Below are positions 11,862 to 24,074 of a stretch of DNA of 64,000 nt, one piece after another. The translations under genes and the position numbers were made by a program. A model generated the notes under the pieces. That model searched no databases, had not been told where the DNA came from, and saw nothing but the letters and a program-made list of their open reading frames with translations. This DNA comes from Gymnopus androsaceus JB14 (lineage: Eukaryota; Basidiomycota; Agaricomycetes; Agaricales; Omphalotaceae): NCBI GenBank assembly GCA_009733575.1, contig ML769662.1, forward strand, positions 1 through 64,000, read 5' to 3'. Position 1 is the first letter of the stretch. Every line of letters begins with the position of its first letter.

Positions 11862-13187
11862 CTAGACACTGTTGACAGCCTCATACCACTGCAAGACGCT
11901 GCCTATAAGGAAGGCCCAGCCACCCCAGAATGTACACAGGGAGCTTTGGTATGAAGCCTTTGTGCTCACTTGCGCAGCGTAGCCGAGAGCACCGCAAAGC
12001 ATGAATCCGATTGCACCAATGAAGTTCCAAACTGCGAGTATGAACGCGAGTCAGAATAATGTCTTAAATCGTCAAAACAGATGAAGACGAACCTCCAACC
12101 TGCCAGCCGAGAGACATTGGATTCAGTATATACCATTTTTTCTGAGTCTCGAGCATAATAAAAGTTCTAAGAAAATAGAATGCATGAGCACGGCTGAAAC
12201 GAGAGTGAACTGTGGAACGTACGCGCTGATAATGAATCCTGTTCCGCCTATGACTTGAGGGGTCCAAAAAACACCATCGAGCACACCAGTTTCTGTCATG
12301 ATAGTGTTTTGAATGGAAGGAAGTGCAGTGAATCTGAAAAAAGAACTCGTCATCTATCAATTTCACAGAATTAAAATGCTTATCTGCGCACCCGCTAATC
12401 CAAAAGATCGTCGCTGCCCAGAACTGAGCAAAAGCTGCTAGGAAACCCATCTCATGCCAATACTTGGGATCTGTCGAAAACCAGATCCATTTACGCTTTG
12501 GCTTCGATTTTTCTTCCTTTCCTGGGACCGAACCAGACGACGAGTCGGCTGCATCATTAACACCAAGACTAGTTTCCGCGTCGGACGAATCGTATCCAAG
12601 AGCATTTTGAACTCCCCATCCAAAATTCGCGGTATCCCCACGATTCCAAGCTTCGAGCATGCCTAGGATTGAGCCGAATTCGAAAACGGTCGCTCCGATC
12701 CATGCTGACCATCCAATGGCCGATATTGAATCAGCGACAGATGCGTCAACAAAGGGGAGGAAGCTGTAGAAGCCGTTGATGACCCATACGACTGAACCAA
12801 GTGTGAATGACTACGAATAATTCATCGTATTTCATCTTTAGATTCTTGGTTAAAGCTCACCATAGCTACCCACCAGCTCACGTTCCAATATTCTATCCGA
12901 AACATATGCCCCAAGCCCACCAAGAGGCTGCTTCCATGCCGACTTTTGTTGTCCTGATTCGGGGTATACTTGACATGTCTGTTTTTTCGATGATCTCTTG
13001 AATTCCAAAGGAACTCCTCGTCGCTGTTTGGGTCCTTTCGTGCTATTACCAAGGAGGTTGGGTGTAGAAATTGGGCAGAAAAAGGATTGTTGGGAGAGTG
13101 GGTAGTGAGAGATGGATCTAAATCGTAGTGCCAACGGTGTTCCGTTCCATTTTCGGTAACGGCAACAGACTGCGAAGATTTTTCCAT
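11862..13187 (-). CDS. Fungal multi-spanning membrane protein, copy 2
   Basis: Paralogue of the gene at 7692-9035, with the same exon layout. It starts at ATG 13185-13187 (MEKSSQSVAVTENG) and stops at TAG 11862-11864. The N-terminal HRKNRHVKYTPNQDN block, SWWVAM before the first intron, the FLAAFAQFWAATIFWISG helix, the PSIQNTIMTETGVLDGVFW segment, TFIMLETQKKWYI and the WAFLIGSVLQWYEAVNSV end are all kept. The Ser-rich loop before KRKWIWFSTDPKYWHEMG differs most from copy 1. All joins keep frame, so this copy appears functional. Function of the family is unknown; a membrane location is clear from the helices. Confidence 0.78.
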
Positions 13188-14000
13188 GGAGGTCTGTTAA
13201 ATTTGAGAGGCTGAACGGCGAGCGCTGATCCTCAGTCCTCGACAGTCAAGGTTTTGTTTGTTGTCAGGGGGAAAAAGTGAACGCATGAGTTGTGGGTATT
13301 TATCAAATCAAGACAAGTCATCGCTTTGATATTTATAGAATGGGCCCTGAAACGAGGAACCAAATAAAGTCGAAAAGAAAGAGAGAGAGATAATAAGAAC
13401 CATCGTTCAAAATCTGCTTTTCTGCTGCTGGCGCTATTTATCGATTCCCGCGATGTCAAAGCGCGTTTTCACAGATGATGGTACACACCGAATGGCGGGA
13501 GACTAGATATATTGCCGTGTTTAAATGTCCACTAAACGGTATAAAATGCACTATACACCGCAGAAACTCCGTGTTTGTGAGAATGGAATGACGGAACAAC
13601 ATACCATCTGCCAAATGAATGGAAAGCTAAGTAAGGAATAGCCGAAGATAGTGACAGAAGGTAGGAAAGAACAAGGGATGTGACAAGGAAGGTTAAGCAG
13701 CCGTTGAAAACTTACGCAGGGTCAGAAAAAGCTACATGTAGTTATCGAGCGTTTACGCATACCTGAATATCTGTACGTCTTGTGGTATCAATTCGTATAG
13801 CTATCCCTGATCCACTTTCGTCATCATGGTCCACTTTTGAACCCTTTGACGCAGAGTCTGTTGGACCTGAGTTTCTCCAGTGGACCATGGTAGCTGTGCA
13901 TCATGTAGCTTGTGGCTGCTTCAGCAGCCCTGCGAAGGAGATGAGCCTGAAAATGAGGAAGTGGGATTAGCATTAAACAGACCCTTTCTTGATGTATTCC
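13188..14000. other. Intergenic, contains duplicated flank
   Basis: Upstream region of membrane protein copy 2. The part 13440-13870 matches 9270-9600. Beyond that no gene is recognised, and the MYND 3' fragment found beside copy 1 is not evident here. Confidence 0.45.
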
Positions 14001-15865
14001 CTAAAGTTGAGGGTGACCAATAAAGAGTTGGTATAAACTAATAAACGAGATTAATATCGACACGACTTCCAATGTTCTTAAAGAATTCACTGACATCGAC
14101 CCTCTGCCATTGATAATTAGCGACGAACACCAAGCATTGAGAGATTCACTCACGAAGCAAGAAGAAAAATATGTAAATGAATGTATCGGGCCACACGTTG
14201 ATCGAGATGCAGGACCAGAGTGCGCAAATACTGACTGGAATCCCTGTGTTGAAGGTGAAGATAATCTGGGAAGCACATTAGTGCGATTATGATAAAAGTT
14301 GCGAAACGCATGTACCAGACGATTCAGCATGCCATTGGTACTTTTATACCCGGTTTTCGATTTTTGCAGTAACAACACCATTGCTGCAGATATGAAAATA
14401 TCGGATGCAGCTACCGAAAATCTTGAAATCAGAAACACCTTCAATCTTGAGATTGAACATACCGGCGAGGATATTGCATGACATCGATAGATTCTAGAGT
14501 GAATAAATAAATCAGAGAGGTATCTCCAAACAATGAATTGACTTACTTTCAGGGTAGCCAGCTCCGCAAAGGTGGAAAATTTCAAGCTGCCCATTTATGA
14601 GAATCGAAGAGCACATATCACCAAACGAGAATATTTACGCTAAGCACGAATAAACTGGAGAAGAAAAAGTAATTGGTTTCAGGTGGGGAGGATGGATTGA
14701 ACAAAAAAGTTACCGAATAAGCTTGCTGGTTGAATACTGATCGTCAATAGGGAGCAAATTTGGAGGACATGAATGCAACTTACTGAAAGCAGCCCAGCTA
14801 AGGAGAACCTTGAAATTATTACAGTGAGTAAGCGGGTAGGCTGGGACGCTTGAGATACCAACCAGAGGTAACACGACAAAGTAGTTGCGTTGGCTCACTG
14901 CGACAGGGGTCGGATTAACTATCTTGCAACGATCTAACAACCTTGACCAGTCTTTCACTTACAGCGCCAGATTCGCCAACAATAAAACCTTGACAGAAAT
15001 TGATAAGATGTTAAGAGCGTAGATGATGTGAAAACGTACATCTGCACAGAGAGCCCAATGGCATCACTGAAGAAAATCTCGATGATGAGCGTGCTACAAC
15101 AAAAGAACACATTAGCCGTGAGATTCAAGGCAATAAGCGGTTGAACATGCTTGAAAAGGGTCCCCAGTATCTCTTCGTTTGCGAAATTCTATGGGGCGAA
15201 AGTAAGAATGCAGACTGGCAGACATTAGCTCATTTGCTTACCAGAATGATATATTTGTAAACTAAATAGTATTAATCATGAATAGCATAACATCGTGATA
15301 TGAAACCAGGCTCACTACAAGCTGCAGGAAGAAATATACTTAATCCAATTTCAATAGCTTCAAACCGCCGACGAATGCTCACCAGTAAGTATTCCCATCT
15401 GAAAAGTGTCGCAAAGAAGGATAAATCCAACCTATGTTGTTTCAGCTGAACGATGATTTCAAAAATACGTATTATGCACTTGCCAGGCTCTTAAGATACC
15501 AAGGGTCACTGTTTTGGTATTTTCGAAAATACATCCATCCTTGAAGGCATCCCACTGCATAGGAAGACCCCAAACTACGTTCAGCTGATGGTCGGCGCCA
15601 AATTCAGGACGACGAACCTCCGTACAGTCTAGAGAGGATGTAATCTCAGGTGTATAGTAGCGAACGCAAGGAAGAGACTCACGCTGCACCCACGACCACA
15701 GCTGAAGAACATGTTTTGGGGTCAACTCCGAGTGTCTTGTCCTGTTCAAATTGCTCATGACACACCATTAAACAACAGTCCAAATCTGCGTATCAATAAT
15801 TTTTTAACAGCGATTATGTTTCTCAAGAGGAGAAGCACCTACGTGGAGTTCATTGTCTCTGCCAT
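14001..15865 (-). CDS. Second DUF6534-type membrane protein
   Basis: Many short exons on the minus strand. Reading them in order gives VYKYIILNFANEEILG, then LNLTANVFFCCSTLIIEIFF, SVQMFYCWRIWRF, SQRNYFVVLPL, SLKFSTFAELATLK, and FSVAASDIFISAAMVLLLQ followed by KSKTGYKSTNGMLNRLV and FNTGIPVSICALWSCISINV. This order of helices and the D-x-F/L-I-A helix followed by a K/R-T-G loop are typical of DUF6534. The C-terminal exon ends at 14001-14003. The first exon is probably ATG 15863-15865 (MAETMNST, then FGLLFNG), but the exons between 15390 and 15780 are uncertain and seem to include very short ones. Role unknown; membrane protein. Confidence 0.65.
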
Positions 15866-16800
15866 TTTATGCAGCGGGGTGTGGGTGAAAGAGGGGATGT
15901 TGCAGCGGACACAGTTGTCGAGCTTATAACCTTGTGGGCCATGACCGGCGCGTCAAGGTTTTCGGACACTTTTCGTACATATTAGGAGAAATACATAGGC
16001 AATATAGGTATCAATATAAATGTAATTTATACTTACGTTGCTCAGGGGGTCAATTCGCTTCGATTCGCCACATACGTATTTACATAACTTATGCGCTCGG
16101 ACTGCGAATCGTGATTTTTTTAAAGTCAGAACTCTTGAGCAGACTTCCGTTTTGGATACAACTTGGAGAGCATGTGCTTGTAATTGCCTTGTAATCTTTG
16201 AGTTTCCTCTGTAGAGCCGGAGAACATGAACGTTACATTCTCCCCGACATGGTGGAGACAATATATTGGAGAAGCTGCTGTCTTGCAGGAGTAAAACGAT
16301 GACGAGCTGAAGGATAGAATTTTACTTGCTATATATGTACATCCCTGACATATCTTCTTCCGGATTCTGTAAAAATGACCAACAAGCCTTTGATGTGGAC
16401 TTTTTTGTGCCTTCGGAATCAAGCTGGAGAGAGGAAGTCAGAGTGTGGATAGGATTGGAGCTGACCGGGCTAAATTCGAACATGCCCGAAAGATAGAGGC
16501 TCATAGCCATGGCTACGACTTTAAGGAGGAGTTTAACTTGAAGAGGAATGTTAGATTGATTGATAGACTCCGAAGCTGTGCCTACTCGGAAGCGAATCCA
16601 ACTCACTTTTTACGCCCACAAAAGATTGCGAAAGTTGAAACTCCGTACAATTTATTTCTCTGTCAATCAGAAATTCCAAAGCTACCTTCAGACGTAAGGA
16701 GCCGGTACAATGGTTCACCGGACTTGCCGACATACTTAGTGCGTAAACACCAAAAAAGAAATCTACCATTCCCCCATCCTTTACCGAATAATCGTTCACT
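15866..16800. other. Intergenic upstream of the P450
   Basis: About 930 bp between a minus-strand and a plus-strand gene, so it likely holds two promoters. Open frames here show no recognisable domain. Confidence 0.4.
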
Positions 16801-19228
16801 ATGCCATCTACCTTGGTGGACAGTTTGCTTGTCTTGTCGGCTTGCTTTATTGTATACAGGCTTTTCTCTCAGAAACCTTCGTATCCTCTTCCACCAGGGC
16901 CTAAAGGGTGGCCTGTTATCGGGAATGTTCTCGACCTGCCAAAGTAAAAACTTTTTCCTTTGATTTAGAAAATAACATTGAAAATCGGACAGGTCCCATT
17001 CCTGGAGGACGTTCGCAAAGTGGGGGGAGCAATGGGGTAAGTCAATGGAGCGTCTCTCTGTATATTTTCTTCCGGTTTTCACGCACTTCAAGGACCAATA
17101 ATGTCGATAAAGGTAAGATAAAGCTCTCTTTCCTCTTTCACTGGCGGCCCACTGAAATCGGGGCCGATGAAGGTTTTTGGGACTCCGTTCGTTATCATCA
17201 GTGATCCAGAAATTGCGGACCAGCTGCTCGCAAAGACTGGCTCCATGTATGCTGACCGGCCGACGATTCAAATGGCTCTCTTGACTGGATGGGATCGAGC
17301 GCTGAGTGGCGCGCGCTACAACGCTCGCTTCCGAGAGGTAAGTCACAGAACGAGAAATCGTTTTCTTTATCCTCATATGAATATGACAGTATCGAAAACT
17401 TATTGGTCGAGTGATCGGCACAAGAGGAAACATGGTCAAATTTTATCCCGTGGAAGATTATCAGGCGAACATGTTCTTGAAAAGAGTGTTCAGCGATCCT
17501 GAGGATCCTGCTGCTGCGACCAGAAAGTGAGCATCATGTATTTTACAGTGATACTTTCCATAACATGATACTAAGAAGTTTCGCTCTAGGACGGCTAGTG
17601 CAATGGTATGTTTTCCTATCGAGAAGAAATTCCCCTTCCAACGCGCATGAAATATCTAGGTTCTGCACCTAACATACGGATACAAGGTAAATGGCCAGTG
17701 TTGCTATTTGCAGTCTTTGTAAACCGTTGTTCCCAGATCTTAGAGGACCAACCAGACCCTTTCGTTACAAAGGTTGATTTTGTGAGTTATCTCATACTGA
17801 TTTTACTCTCATATTTAACCAACGCACAGGCCATGGAACAATTCTCGGACATTCACCGCACTGGAGCGTATCTGGTAGAGATTTTTCCGATGCGTACGTG
17901 AACGGTCTGTATCCGTTTCGACTCACGGCAATAACCTAGTTTAACCAGTGAAATATCTTCCCTCATGGTTCCCTTTTGCGGAATTCAAACGCAAGGTATG
18001 TTTGGGTACCTATTCTGAAGCTTCAGCTCACGATATATATCAAGGCGGCTGAATGTATAGGCCCGTGTAATGAAATGGCCGATATTCCGTTTACCTATGT
18101 CAAGGAACAACTAGTTCGTTCCATTACATCCTCCCTCGACTTACATTCTTAACCTCTTGCAGGACAAGGGAGAAGAAAACAATTCTTTTGCCGCTGATCT
18201 TCTCAAGGACAAGAGCATCTCCTCAGAAAAACTTACTGATCTAAAATGGTCGGCTGCATCTTTCTATGCAGCTGGTTCGGATACAGTGGGTTTCAAATCC
18301 TCGATGTTAAAAGTTGACCTTATGTTAACGCTTAAATAGACCGTTTCAGTCGTCTACAGCTACATGATGGCCGCTGTGCTTTACCCCGAAGTACAGCGCA
18401 AAGCACAAGCCGAGGTAGACTCAGTCGTTGGTAAAGACAGGTTGCCTTCTTTCCAAGACAGGGAGTCTCTCCCTTATGTCGAAGCTGTTGTCAAAGAATT
18501 ATATCGATGGCTTCCCATTGTACCGTTAGGTATGCTTCAAGTTTGTCCTTGTCTTCATTTTGGAACTAATATTCTTTGTCAAGCCGTACCTCACCGAGCG
18601 ATGCAACACAATGTCTACAAAGGGTATTTTATCCCTAAAGATTCATTGGTAAGATTAATTATGCTTGAAATCTTAAGGATACAGTGTTTCTGAACCCTTG
18701 CAGGTTTTCGTCAATGTCTGGCACTTTTTGCACGATCCAAAAGTCTACCAATCTCCCTTTATCTTCAACCCGGAACGATTTCTAGGTCCTAATCCTGAGC
18801 CAGATCCCATCGATAGAGGTTTATTCGGTTACGGACGTCGGTGAGTAGAAGAACTTATTCTTCAATTTGGAATGAGGCTGATCATGGTTTAGTATCTGTC
18901 CTGGTATTCATCTGGTGATTGTGACCTCGGCCCTCCATGAATATAACTAATTTCCTCCTAGGCCGACGTGAGTGTCTGGATCAACGTAGTTAAAGCCATA
19001 GCCGGGATCGAGGTTATTCCAGCTGTTGACGACAATGGCGAGATCAAACTCCCTATACCTGATACAACGGATGGAATCATTGTGTACGTCTTCGTTGTTC
19101 CCTCGATAGGTTTGCGCTGAATTTATTATAGTCGCCCTATACCCTTTGACTGTATTGTCAAACCCCGCTCGGAGCACCTGCTTCAAGTTCTGGAGGAGGC
19201 ATTGAGAAACGGAGAAAATGTGAATTGA
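16801..19228 (+). CDS. Cytochrome P450 monooxygenase
   Basis: A microsomal heme monooxygenase. ATG 16801 opens an N-terminal membrane anchor (LVDSLLVLSACFIVYRLF), followed by the proline hinge YPLPPGPKGWPVIGN. About 17 introns of 45-65 nt interrupt the gene. Joined exons give WRTFAKWGEQWG, VFGTPFVIISDPEIADQLL, the I-helix oxygen-binding motif AAGSDT (near 18275), the ExxR motif in KELYR, VPHRAMQHNVYKGYFIPK, and NPERFLGPNP. The heme-binding loop is FGYGRRICPG, split by an intron just after the second R, with Cys as thiolate ligand. The stop is TGA 19226-19228. All key residues are present and every join keeps frame, so it looks functional. The redox partner would be the usual P450 reductase; the substrate cannot be told. 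One exon (17093-17112) is only 20 nt long. Confidence 0.92.
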
Positions 19229-19423
19229 TCAGGGATGCTGCCCTACTCCAATAATTTAACCATACAATGCGAATCAGATCTAATACACGCAGATCAGATT
19301 TCATTTGAACTAAAATGGAAAACGACATGAAAGGTTAGACAGCCAATAACAATTGCAAGGGTATAGTAGTATTAATAATTTACTGCATAAGCTTTTAGAC
19401 CCATTATACATAATGAAGTTATC

Positions 19424-21043
19424 TTAAGTCAAAACATCAGTAGGTCGAGGTTGGAATCGCTCGTTTGTCGACCTCTGCTGTGAGGCGAGACGTGTTCGTT
19501 CATCTGCATCTTCTTCCCATTCATCTTCTTCTCTAAGGCCATACAAAGGTACCTGTTCGTTATTGCTTTGAGATGATTGAAACCCGCCTCCATCGATGTC
19601 GAAAAGGTTGGCTGAAGACGTCCTCCTATGGTGACTGATGCGTCCATCCCACCCATCCAAGGAGGTGCGGTCGCCCAAGCTCTGCCTTGGCATAAAGAAT
19701 CCACCTTCACCGGGAACAGCTGAACGCGGAGGTTGGACAGAGGCATCATCGTTTGCACTCCTAGAAAGATCGAGGATGTGCACACCGAGGAAGGTGACAG
19801 TAAAACCACAAAGCAAAGATACAGCACCGGTAGTGTTATCGGTGTTGAAGCCTTGGAACATAATCAAACTGGCGACTATGGTAGCTGAAGTAAACCCCAC
19901 ATAGTACATGGAATTTACACTAATATCGTGGTAGTGATGTTCAGGTGAATGGAGAGAAAATAATGCATAGACGACTCACATATTAACAGAGAACGTATCC
20001 AGCGCCTTGTTGTAATAGTTGAGTTGAACCACAGCACTTAAAACCATGGCAATCCCGAATACGTATGTACTGGGGCGCAGGAACTGATTGCTTCCTCCAA
20101 AGGTGAGCTTGACGGCTATACCGAATGCCTTGATTGACATGACGGATACAGATCCAACGAGAGAGCAAATCGAGATGTAAACCCATGGATGAGTCCGCCC
20201 ATAGCGCGGAACAAGAACAGAGATAGCGACCACAGAGAAGATGAGAACCATTGCGACATAGAACAAAAAGGCTTCACTTCCAAATCAGAAAAGAAAAAAA
20301 CGCCCAGAGATGTGCAACGTACCTGGCTGGGCAGCATAATCCAACATCTGATCAATAGTATCGATAGGTTTATCCTCTGGCGCATTAATAACAATCATGA
20401 GCGAGCCTATCAATGACAGAGTGCAGCCGACTCGTCCCAGATGTCCCAGATGTTCTCCAAGCATCAATGAAGCTGCGACAGCTCTAGCACCAATTTAGTT
20501 AAATAGGCGGAACAAGAATGAATACAATCCTCACCCAACGAGCACACTGAGAGCGCCTAGGGGTGTCACCAGCGTAGGAGGAGCGAATGAGTAGGCGCTG
20601 AAGTTAGCAACTGCGAGGAGAGTAATCATGAGCTAGGCAAGGTCAAAACAGAGCAGCCAAGCTAGTAATTCACTTTCTCCTATAATTTCTGTGGACACAA
20701 AAGTAAGTATCAGCGGGAGCACCGAGCCGAAATTTACGTACGCGTACAAATGCCTAACCACTGGGATAGATGGTATTGAGGGAGCTCGAAATTATACATG
20801 TAGAAAGGCAAAACTAACCCATACTGAGTTTTTCAAATAGGCATGGTTATCTGAAGCCGATGCACCCTCTGGTACATTTGATGCTGCAGCATTCAAGCCC
20901 TAACGAGAGCATTTCGGTCAATGAAGCAGGCATGTACAAAAAATAGCTCGAACCTTCTTTGTGATGATACTAGAGATTCCTATGGCGACTGAACTGGATA
21001 TAGCAAGAGTCAATCCTATCCATTTGTCTTCGGCAGAAGACAT
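19424..21043 (-). CDS. NIPA-like magnesium transporter
   Basis: A member of the NIPA/DUF803 family of Mg2+ transporters, membrane proteins of the DMT-like fold. It starts at ATG 21041-21043 ([20 protein letters not shown]) and stops at TAA 19424-19426. Helices include [48 protein letters not shown] (a hallmark after the fourth helix), [48 protein letters not shown] and [19 protein letters not shown]. The C-terminal tail is long, polar and acidic ([14 protein letters not shown]). It converges with the P450, 195 bp between stops. Confidence 0.9.
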
Positions 21044-21261
21044 TGTAGCTTAGAGCCAAGCGTCCTTCGCATGCGCTGTGAGAGTTGAGAGCAAAGATGG
21101 TAACCAGCGCCATTCACGTCCCGCGTTGACCGTGGCGCTCCGTCCAGATTGCTTAATTCGGAAAGTCTTACGGCTCTGTTCTTATTCTCTGAGCTTTCCC
21201 TCTAAACTCGACGATGAATCTCACTAACTGGATTTCTGTGTATTTCCTGAGTTTACAGCAA

Positions 21262-22517
21262 TCATTTTCCACACAATTCCTCCATACAGTGAATATGTAC
21301 TACATCAAACTGAAGAACTCCGCCTTGGTCACACAAAGGAAGGTTTCTCTTAATACTGGCAATGACCAGTCGAAGAACATCGGATTCCGGGATGTGAGGG
21401 AAGCATAGGCGAAGCTGCAGACATTCGAAATGAGGAAGCCTGTATGTCGTTATGTCTTTGGCGAAGAGCTGGTCCATTTCGGGCCAACAAAAGTCAAGGT
21501 AATCCAGTGGGTCCTCTAAGGGAATGTATACGGAGAAACATACATGCGTGAGCATGGCTGAACATAGCGTAGATATAATTTTCGAGATCCATAGCCAAGG
21601 GTTTGTTAATCGGTATTCTGCGAAATAAACGAGTCGATCAAAGTGTATGGATTTTAAACCAGTGTTAAGACTCAGGTCACTGTTGCAGTAAAAGTCTTCT
21701 GTTGAATGTAAGGCTAATGTTGGAGACTCAGAATGCAATTAGTTAGCTTACCAGCGTCACCACCTGCATCTAAAGAAGAAAACCCGAGTGATAAAAACGA
21801 TAAATGAGGACCGATACGGCTGATATATTCCCCAATAGCTTCTGTGTCCGACGGTGAAACGATGCCTACATCCAGTTCCCGAATTGTAGGCAGGGGATCC
21901 TGGGATAAAAGACATCGGATGATGTCTCGTTTGTAGCATGATTCAAGGTAGAGCATGTCAAGTGTCGGAGACACATCATAGGAAAACACTGTACACACAG
22001 TGTCGTTGGAAGGATCGTCCCATGAGAGATTGTTTAATGAAGCAGTCTGAAGTACACGGAAGATGCATAGCATATTCATCATCTGCGAAACGGACTTGAA
22101 TGCTATTGAACCAAGTTCTAGGGACTGAATGATAGGAAATCCAGACAGCGGTGGTTGATATATGTCTGGTTGCAGAGTTTGAAAGTCCAAGTAGAGAAAG
22201 GAGAGCGAGACTACAGTGTCTCCAATCGAGGCTGCAATGGATCGAAGTTGCCCAAGAAGAGCTTTAGATGATTGTTCATCGCTTCGCCCCTCTAATATGA
22301 CACTTCTAATGTAGCCCGATATCGTCTGATGAGGGCTCTTTAGCAGACTGGCTAGTTGCTGGACATTTCCTGGTGTTATGATAATAGACTGGAAGTAGCG
22401 TGGACGGCTACATTGCAAGAACAAAGACGATACCAAAGCCAGGTTGGCCAGGTCTTGGCTGTTTTCTGCGAGAAAGACCAAGATGTAATCGAGTATTTCC
22501 ACTGGAAATTCAGTCAT
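21262..22517 (-). CDS. F-box-type protein with leucine-rich C-terminus
   Basis: Two exons, joined across an intron at about 21714-21752. It starts at ATG 22515-22517. The N-terminus FPVEILDYILVFLAE followed by LANLALVSSLFLQCSRPRYF is an F-box-like helix pair, as in the many agaric F-box proteins thought to act as SCF ubiquitin-ligase adaptors. The remainder (about 300 residues) has scattered leucine-rich segments such as LELGSIAFKSV and LSFLSLGFSSLDAGG without clean repeats. Substrate unknown. Its start lies 184 bp from that of HIS5 on the other strand. Confidence 0.75.
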
Positions 22518-22701
22518 AGCACCAAGGAAGTCCCAAGGAAGTCTAAAGATGGGTCCTGGTTACCGGCGTACCGCAGGTTCAGATCACTCTCGCGAAATTT
22601 TGGGCGCCTAATAAGTTATCTTATCTTTGTGACTCGATCTCCATCTCCCCTAGGCTATTATTTAAAGAACGCACTGCTCTTGCTTTTCTTGCTTTTTCTC
22701 A
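22518..22701. promoter_or_regulatory. Divergent promoter region (F-box / HIS5)
   Basis: A 184-bp gap between two opposed start codons, so both promoters must fit here. It includes GGCGCC (22603-22608) and a pyrimidine-rich tract just before the HIS5 ATG, common in front of highly used fungal genes. Confidence 0.45.
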
Positions 22702-24041
22702 ATGCCTATCCTCGGATTACCTCCTTCCCAAGGTCCTGTTAAGCCTGCTCACTTCGATATTGAGCGGGTTATTAGACCCAATATCCTCGCGCTTCATCCT
22801 TACCGCTGCGCCCGAGACGACTACAAGGAAGGAATCCTGCTCGACGCGAACGAGAATGCCCTCGGACACTCAATATCTGCTCAAGCATCTCCTGATCTTG
22901 CTTCAGATCCTACACTGAACATGGACTTGCACCGATATCCAGATCCCTCTCATGACTCTATCAAAGAGCGGATCGCCAGCCTTCGTTCGATATCTGGTGT
23001 TGATCATGTATTCCTTGGGGTGGGCTCAGATGAAGTGATAGACCTCTTGATGAGAGTCTGTGTTGCCCCAGGGAAAGAGAAAATACTGATTACACCACCG
23101 ACATACGGAATGTATTCGGTTTGTGCGCAAGTGAATGATGTAGGAGTGGTTAAATGCCCTCTAGAACTCGACGGCCAGGCCGGGGAAGGTGGGGTGAAGG
23201 GCCGTTTCAGTCTCAGAGTCGATGAAGTACAGATTACTTCCTTCTCTTTGCGTCTTTATGCTAATATGTCTATACAGGTCAAAAAGGCCATCGACGGCGA
23301 CTCGAGCATTAAGCTTGTCTTCGTATGTTCACCAGGGAACCCGACTGGCACCTGCATACCTCTCGAGTCTATAAAAGCCATTTTGGACTACGAGAAGTTT
23401 AAAGGCATCGTTGTGGTAGACGAAGCTTATATCGATTTTTCCGGAAAAGATTCTAGCGCAGTATCACTGATCAAGGACTATGCCAACCTATGCGTTTTGC
23501 AAACTCTGAGCAAAAGTTTCGGTCTTGCAGCTATCAGGTATGGCCATCTCTCTGAGCGCTTTAAATCTCGGTTTCATCCTTGCATAGGTTAGGTATCGCC
23601 ATTGCACAACCACCATTAATCCAAGTCCTTAGCAACACCAAAGCACCATATAATATCTCAACTCCGACCGCTCATCTAGCTCTTTCAGCACTATCTCCTT
23701 CATCTCTCGCAAATATGCGGTCCAAGATTGAAACCCTTACCGCTTCACGAGTAGCTCTACTCAAATCTCTCTCCGGTCTTGCTCACCTCGGGCTTGGTTC
23801 GTCGATAGGATCAAACGATGCCAATTTTGTCATGATTCCCGTCCTTTCTAAAGACGGCACTCGACCTGACAATGTTCGTTCGCAAAAGGTTTATAAAGCA
23901 CTCGCGGAAGAAAACGGCGTCGTCGTTCGCTTTAGAGGAAATGAGCTAGGTTGTGAAGCCTGCCTTAGAATTACGGTTGGAAGCGAAGAGGAAAATGCTA
24001 CGGTCATTCGTGAATTAGAACTTGTACTGAACCAATTGTAG
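22702..24041 (+). CDS. HIS5: Histidinol-phosphate aminotransferase
   Basis: A PLP enzyme of histidine synthesis that converts imidazole-acetol phosphate and glutamate to histidinol phosphate. Three exons, with introns at about 23226-23279 and 23538-23587. Recognisable blocks are IRPNILALHPYRCARDDY, LLDANENALG, LHRYPDPSHDSIKERIA, GVGSDEVIDLLMRV, PPTYGMYSVCA, CSPGNPTGT, VVVDEAYIDF and TLSKSFGLAAIR, in which the Lys of SKS is the Schiff-base lysine. The C-terminus FRGNELGCEACLRITVG contains the phosphate-binding Arg. Length, about 410 residues, fits the family. It is tail to tail with the GH5 remnant, 33 bp between stops. Confidence 0.95.
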
Positions 24042-24074
24042 ATGCAGTACTTGGTAGATATACGCTTTAATAAT

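Noticed and set aside
18055..18112. Apparent frameshift in the P450 between FKRK and NEMADIP
   Set aside because: Using the acceptor at ATATCAAG instead of the later TATAG gives AAECIGPCNEMADIPF in frame, so the gene is intact.
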